DNA from: Geothermobacter sp964501815
Lineage (GTDB): Bacteria > Desulfobacterota > Desulfuromonadia > Desulfuromonadales > Geothermobacteraceae
Length of the DNA stretch: 27,419 nt
Direction of reading: 5' to 3'
Assembly (NCBI GenBank): GCA_964501815.1
Contig: CAZCUR010000034.1
Span: forward strand, 1 to 27,419
A program made the position numbers and the translations under genes. Below, in pieces: positions 23,478 to 27,419 of the stretch (the stretch's first letter is position 1; every line of letters begins with the position of its first letter). Below the pieces are notes generated by a model. It was not told the origin of the DNA and searched no databases. It saw nothing but the letters and a program-made list of their open reading frames with translations.

Positions 23478-24799
23478 AGTGTCCGAAATGCGGCTACACC
23501 AGTTTCGATTTTCTCGACACCTGTAAAAAATGCGGTCAGAACCTGGAGGAGCACAAGACCAGGTTTGGCTTGCGCAGCGTCATCTTCCCGCAGGTCGCGG
23601 CAGCTGAGGCCGTCGAAGAAGCCACCGCGACAGCCGAAAGCGCCGCGACAGATACCGCCGATTTCGGTTTTGACTTCATGAGCGACCAGGAGCCGGAGGC
23701 AGCCGGCGGAGAAGACGCGGCACACGAGGTCGAACCGGCACCCGGACCTGACGAAGCCGGGGCGGATTTCGATTTCGGCTCCGAGACCGAAGAACAGACC
23801 GCGCCTGCGGCTGACGACCTGACCGCCGAAACCGGGACCGGGATCGACAGTGAAGAGACCTTCGATTTCGGCGCCGAAGAGGAAGAGACCATCAGCTTCG
23901 ATGACGAACCCGCCGGTGATCTCGACTTCAGTGCCAGCGACGAAAGCGCCATCGATTTCGGTGAAGACGAGGAACAGGAGCTCGGGTTTGACAGCCAGCC
24001 GGACGATGCCGCGGCGGATGAAGACTTCGACTTCAGTCTGGATGAGACGGAAGCCGAGGAGGACGCGGACGACAAGGAGACCCCCGACCCTTTTGAGCAA
24101 CGGGGGTCCGCCGAAGTCGGGCGGGCCCCCGAAGCGGACACCCTGCCCCTGATTGACGAGTTTGACCGGGAGCTGCCGGACGAGGAGAAACAGCTCCCGG
24201 TCGCGGACGACCAGGATGAGGACGGCGACAGCATCCGATTCCCCGGAACGGTTGACGAGACGGGGGCCGAACCGGAGCCGGTGCCCGTCGGGGCCGCCGA
24301 CCGGGTTACGGACCACGAAGACCTGCCGCAGCCGGAAAGGGAGCCCGTCCCTCCGGCCGTTGCGCCCCGGCTGGCGGCCGCCACGGTCGATCTGGCCATT
24401 TTGGCGGCCTTGCTGTTCCTCTTTCTGATCGCCGGCCAATGGATGGCCCCGGGGCCCACTCCGTCCCTGCTGCCGACCCGGAACGAACTGCTGGACCTGG
24501 CCATCCCCTACTTCATTGTCTTTTTCGCCCTCTGCTTCGGCTACTTCACCCTGTTTCACTTTCTCACCGGCCAGACGCCGGGCAAGATGCTGTTCCAGCT
24601 GCAGGTGGAGGCGGAGGACGGCTCCCCCCTCACCCTGAGTCAGGCCTTTTTGCGCAGCGTCGGCGGCCTGGTCTGCCTGCTGACCATGGGCCTGGGCTTC
24701 CTGGCTATCCTGGTGCGTCCAAGCAGACGCGGCTGGAACGATGATCTGGCCGGCAGCCGCCTGGTCGGCTGCCGGGAAGGGAGCAGCTCCTCCGGCTGA
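23474..24799 (+). CDS. Zinc-ribbon / acidic-repeat / RDD membrane protein
   Basis: A 441-residue three-part protein. Residues 1-25 are a zinc ribbon (Cys3, Cys6, Cys17, Cys20). Residues ~45-290 are extremely acidic and low in hydrophobics, with recurring D-F-x-F style motifs (DFGFDF, DFDFGS, TFDFGA, DLDFSA, DEDFDFS), so this part is probably disordered. Residues ~295-435 form an RDD-type membrane domain: PRLAAATVDLAI, then hydrophobic helices LLFLFLIAGQW, IPYFIVFFALCFGYFTLFHF and VGGLVCLLTMGLGFLAI, with TGQTPGKMLF between. The function is unknown. RDD proteins are often linked to transport or stress; the ribbon plus acidic arm suggests a cytoplasmic scaffold or RNA/protein interaction arm. 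It is translationally coupled to rsmE and ends the operon. Confidence 0.87.
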   Translation: MKCPKCGYTSFDFLDTCKKCGQNLEEHKTRFGLRSVIFPQVAAAEAVEEATATAESAATDTADFGFDFMSDQEPEAAGGEDAAHEVEPAPGPDEAGADFDFGSETEEQTAPAADDLTAETGTGIDSEETFDFGAEEEETISFDDEPAGDLDFSASDESAIDFGEDEEQELGFDSQPDDAAADEDFDFSLDETEAEEDADDKETPDPFEQRGSAEVGRAPEADTLPLIDEFDRELPDEEKQLPVADDQDEDGDSIRFPGTVDETGAEPEPVPVGAADRVTDHEDLPQPEREPVPPAVAPRLAAATVDLAILAALLFLFLIAGQWMAPGPTPSLLPTRNELLDLAIPYFIVFFALCFGYFTLFHFLTGQTPGKMLFQLQVEAEDGSPLTLSQAFLRSVGGLVCLLTMGLGFLAILVRPSRRGWNDDLAGSRLVGCREGSSSSG

Positions 24800-24816
24800 A
24801 CCGGAGCAGCCCTTCC
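24775..24816. terminator. Candidate bidirectional hairpin between convergent genes
   Basis: An interrupted stem: outer GGAAGG (24775-24780) with CCTTCC (24811-24816), inner GCT-c-CTCCGG with CCGGAG-c-AGC around the loop CTGAA. It overlaps the end of the RDD gene and precedes the stop of the convergent gene; there is no T tract, so termination is only possible. Confidence 0.3.
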
Positions 24817-24825
24817 TGACGGCGG

Positions 24826-26133
24826 CTACAGTCCGCTCGAATCCAGGGAATCGAAGATGGCCATTTCGGCCAGGCGCAGGGCCATGTTGCGCCGGATGGC
24901 CGTCGGTATTTCCACATGCAGAACCAACGGCGGGCCGGGCAGGTCGGCCACGCGGCTGCGCTGCAGGGCATTGGCGCCGGCGCCCGGCAGCCAGCGAACC
25001 CGTTCGGCCGGCAGGAAGGAGCGTTCCTCCCCTTCAATCAGACTTTGGGTATCCTGTTTGGGGTTGATGCGCCGGCCGACAGCCTGCAGCCCTCCCAGCA
25101 GGACAAAGTTGTAGCAGGTTTGGGGGTCGGAACAGAACTGGACGAAAACCTCCTCCGACAGTTCCCGCACCAGCTCCAGCCCCTCCCGGAGCCTTTGATT
25201 CGGAAAAAGATGCAGGATTTCGCCATGCGGTTCCAGCCGACCCACCCCATCCGGCACCGGCCACGGCGGCATACCGCCCAGACCGACCACCACCTTACGA
25301 TCTTCGGGACAGGTGCCGACGCAACCGTGAATATCGAGGATGACAGCGGGAGCCGCCATGCCGAGAACGGCCAGATAGTCGGGCAATGCGCGCTCGGTCT
25401 TGTAGCTGCAGGGATACCCCCTTTCATCGAGATAGGGGTAGATGACATCGATATTGCTCGGGTTGAGGGGAACCCCCCAACTCTTCAGGCGCTCAAGGTT
25501 GCTGTCGGTGAGAGGTTCACGCCCGGCGAAACCAAGGTTGATCACCGCCGCGCCCGCCTTGCCGGAGCGCAGAAAATAGAGCGCCACCTCCAGAGTGTGG
25601 GGGTCATAGGGGCCATGCGGAGCCGTCAGCAGACGGTCGCCCGCAGCGTCACCGCCCTGGCGCCGGAACAAAAGCGCGCCGCCGGCGTCGTCCGGCTCGT
25701 AGCGGACTTCAAAATCGGGCAGAGACGAACCACAGTCCTGCCAGCCGGTGCGGTCAAGCGGGACCCGGCCGAAAAAACGGTCCAGCACCCGTTCGCGCCA
25801 GACGGCGTCGAAACGGATGGTCTGTCCGCGCATGCAGTAGTAAACCCGGTAGCGGCGGGCATCGAGCAGAACCTGGATCCCCAGTCTTTGCAACAGGCGC
25901 CGGTTGTAATCGTTCTGGGTCGTTGACAGCAACCGCCCGGTCAGATCGATCAGCCCCGATTTTTCCGCGGCCGTCAACGCCCGCGGCAGCCGCTCGACCC
26001 GCTTGAGATGGCGGTAGTCCTCCCGGCCGATTTCGACCTCGAGCCGGTTCAGATGGCGCACAAAGGGCGCGCGTTCATCGACCTGAAAACGGCTGAGAAA
26101 CATCGGCGGAATAGCGGGTTGCCCCTGATGCAT
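24826..26133 (-). CDS. Uncharacterised protein, possible N-formylglutamate amidohydrolase-like fold
   Basis: A 435-residue soluble protein (from the M at 26133). I do not recognise its family with confidence. The middle part has TAPHGPYDPHTLEV (around residues 169-182), INLGFAGREPLTDSN, and VILDIHGCVGT (around 264-274). Paired His/Asp motifs in such spacing recall the zinc site of N-formylglutamate amidohydrolases, but the match is loose. The N-terminal ~130 residues are basic and helical. Start choice: an ATG at 26175 gives 14 more residues but overlaps the -10 of the promoter candidate 26174-26203 and has no SD; 26133 has AAAGGGG 12 nt upstream. It converges on the RDD gene and is transcribed alone as far as the gap allows one to see. 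Confidence 0.72.
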   Translation of the reverse strand: MHQGQPAIPPMFLSRFQVDERAPFVRHLNRLEVEIGREDYRHLKRVERLPRALTAAEKSGLIDLTGRLLSTTQNDYNRRLLQRLGIQVLLDARRYRVYYCMRGQTIRFDAVWRERVLDRFFGRVPLDRTGWQDCGSSLPDFEVRYEPDDAGGALLFRRQGGDAAGDRLLTAPHGPYDPHTLEVALYFLRSGKAGAAVINLGFAGREPLTDSNLERLKSWGVPLNPSNIDVIYPYLDERGYPCSYKTERALPDYLAVLGMAAPAVILDIHGCVGTCPEDRKVVVGLGGMPPWPVPDGVGRLEPHGEILHLFPNQRLREGLELVRELSEEVFVQFCSDPQTCYNFVLLGGLQAVGRRINPKQDTQSLIEGEERSFLPAERVRWLPGAGANALQRSRVADLPGPPLVLHVEIPTAIRRNMALRLAEMAIFDSLDSSGL

Positions 26134-26173
26134 ACGCTGAAATAACCCCTTTCCCAGACAAGCCCTGCTCTTC

Positions 26174-26203
26174 ATTATGGGAGGGGAAGCCTTTTGGGAG
26201 CAA
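26174..26203 (-). promoter_or_regulatory. Candidate promoter of the unknown gene
   Basis: On the minus strand TTGCTC (26198-26203), 18-bp spacer, CATAAT (26174-26179). Start near 26167, which argues for the ATG at 26133 as translation start. Confidence 0.45.
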
Positions 26204-26216
26204 GGTCCGCCATGGG

Positions 26217-26316
26217 NNNNNNNNNNNNNNNNNNNNNNNNNNNNNNNNNNNNNNNNNNNNNNNNNNNNNNNNNNNNNNNNNNNNNNNNNNNNNNNNNNNN
26301 NNNNNNNNNNNNNNNN
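26217..26316. other. Assembly gap of exactly 100 N
   Basis: A run of 100 N, the conventional placeholder for a gap of unknown size. Genes or orientation across it cannot be trusted; the two sides may not be truly adjacent. The 157 bp between the gap and the next start hold no gene; TATCAT near 26441 is the only -10-like box and lacks a clear -35. Confidence 0.98.
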
Positions 26317-26473
26317 GGGGGCAGGGTCAGGCGGTCGGGCCGTTCAAGTCCTTCGCAACCAGACCCGAGAACCCAACACCCGGACACGGCACGACAAGGC
26401 CGGGACAAATCGAAGCTGGCCAAACGGCATCTCCTTTGCGTATCATGAGGCCATCTTCACCAGGAGGGTACCG

Positions 26474-27419
26474 ATGGTTATGGGCATCCGCAGCAAAACC
26501 CTGCTCGCCATGCTGCTTATCGCGCTGCTGCCCCTGGCAGGCTCCTTCCTCTATCTGTCGAAAATCAGCAATGACCGGCTCAAAACGGAGCTCGAAACCC
26601 GCATCGACACGATTGCCAATTTCGTGCAACGCACCACCAGTCTGGCCCAGCAGCAGGTCGCCAACGACCTGGCCCTGCTGGCCCGCAACGACAGTCTGAA
26701 AAGCGCCCTGGCCGCCGGTGACCCGGCCCTGGTGCAGGCCGACGCCGGGCTGCTGGCCGATCTGCAGAAGCGCATGCAGATTGACCTGTTCGAGCTGCTC
26801 GACCGGGACGGCAACATCCTTTACCGCAACCTGCTGGGAGCCGGTTGGCCGGCCAGTTCCGGCTCGGAACACCCGGTGATCGAAGCCTCTCTCGAGGGGG
26901 AGGCCACCTACGAAATCGGCCTGTTCGACGGCCATCTCGGCATCGTTGCCGCCACGCCGGTTTACAGCGCCGGTCGCATCGTCGGGCACCTGGTCGGTGT
27001 CAGTTATTTTGATGAAGGGTTCGCCCGACGCATCGCCTCGCTGAGCAACACCGAAGTCGCCTTTTTCGACACCTCCGGCATCTACACCGCCACCCTGGAA
27101 AAAATGAAAACCATCGACCTCGGTCTGTTCCGACCCACCGAAGCTGAACTGGACGCCCTGCGCACCGGCGGCGGACACGGCCGCATCTTTCGCCACCAGG
27201 ATATCGACGGCACCCCCTACGTCATGACCCAGCTTTCTCTTGGCGGAGCGAAACTTGGCGCGGTCATCGCCCTTGACGCCAGTCCGGTGCTGCAGGCGGC
27301 CGCCGCCATGAAACGCATCCTCTGGGGTCTGGTTCTGGGCGCCACCCTCTTTGCCCTGCTGGCAGGCGCCCTGCTGTCCGGCGGCATCGCCCGTCCCCTG
27401 CAGGCGGTGGTCGGCAGCC
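26474..27419 (+). CDS. Transmembrane sensor with extracytoplasmic Cache-like domain (C-terminus beyond window)
   Basis: Open from ATG 26474 to the right edge (315 codons), with AGGAGG 7 nt upstream. TM1 is about residues 8-29 (LLAMLLIALLPLAGSFLYL). An extracytoplasmic region of about 240 residues follows, with DLFELLDRDGNILYRN and GHLGIVAATPVYSAGRIVGHLVGVSYFD, the pattern of a dCache-type ligand domain. TM2 is about 276-297 (ILWGLVLGATLFALLAGALLSG), then IARPLQAVVGS, the start of a HAMP. The output domain is not seen: a chemoreceptor, a kinase or a GGDEF/EAL protein are all possible. The long reverse frame opposite to it has no recognisable protein content. Confidence 0.85.
   Translation, partial: MVMGIRSKTLLAMLLIALLPLAGSFLYLSKISNDRLKTELETRIDTIANFVQRTTSLAQQQVANDLALLARNDSLKSALAAGDPALVQADAGLLADLQKRMQIDLFELLDRDGNILYRNLLGAGWPASSGSEHPVIEASLEGEATYEIGLFDGHLGIVAATPVYSAGRIVGHLVGVSYFDEGFARRIASLSNTEVAFFDTSGIYTATLEKMKTIDLGLFRPTEAELDALRTGGGHGRIFRHQDIDGTPYVMTQLSLGGAKLGAVIALDASPVLQAAAAMKRILWGLVLGATLFALLAGALLSGGIARPLQAVVGS

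Noticed and set aside
23650..24080. Repeated GATTTCGA-like DNA words as a possible DNA repeat element
   Set aside because: They are the codons for the repeated Asp-Phe-Asp-Phe motifs of the acidic protein and follow its reading frame, so the repetition is at protein level.
26327..27196. 289-residue minus-strand frame near the right edge
   Set aside because: The plus strand has a good SD, a TM helix and a Cache-like domain in one open frame; the reverse frame is its shadow and lacks a recognisable domain.

Overview
The window looks like one contig pair (joined across a 100-N gap near the right end) of a high-G+C, Gram-negative, anaerobe-like chromosome. The gene repertoire fits the former Deltaproteobacteria, best a Desulfuromonadales/Geobacterales-type lineage: PilT with a coupled partner, a GldA/F/G-type ABC system, an Mrp/NBP35 carrier with a Cys-rich N-terminus, a PEP synthase regulator, a zinc-ribbon/RDD membrane protein, several two-component systems and a proteobacterial 6S RNA. 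The lineage is an inference from gene families; no rRNA is present. Everything reads as ordinary chromosomal core and near-core DNA. I see no insertion sequence, prophage, CRISPR array, tRNA or rRNA.

Left part (1-7200). A hydrolase-OsmC fusion running off the left edge (minus) diverges from pilT and a translationally coupled 149-residue protein (plus). Facing them is a minus-strand series: phoB-phoR type two-component pair, chorismate synthase aroC with its own -10 box, and a short-chain dehydrogenase.

Centre (7200-16300). A 550-bp intergenic region between phoB and pepN has no protein gene but holds a 6S RNA on the minus strand with its terminator, plus two identical 18-bp palindromes 35 bp apart, placed where they could control either 6S RNA or pepN. 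Plus-strand pepN and a GGDEF protein follow. Then comes a small stand-alone cyclic-nucleotide-binding-like protein (minus), divergent from an ABC ATPase-permease-GldG-like auxiliary operon. The block ends with an Mrp-type Fe-S cluster carrier and a strong terminator.

Right part (16300-27419). Two more two-component systems are on the minus strand: a NarX/NarL-like pair with an atypical HTH, and a CusS/CusR-like OmpR pair. Next is the PEP synthase regulatory protein ppsR (minus), divergent from prmA-rsmE-RDD protein, a tightly packed plus-strand operon (2-bp gap, then ATGA overlap). A conserved-looking unknown protein (minus) converges on that operon. After the assembly gap, a transmembrane sensor with an extracytoplasmic Cache-like domain runs off the right edge.

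The window is rich in signal transduction (three kinase/regulator pairs, a diguanylate cyclase, a CNBD protein and a transmembrane sensor). The least-explained items are the pilT partner built from two copies of one module, the zinc-ribbon/acidic-repeat/RDD protein, the twin palindromes beside 6S RNA, and the unknown 435-residue protein. I do not see a convincing new multi-gene system.
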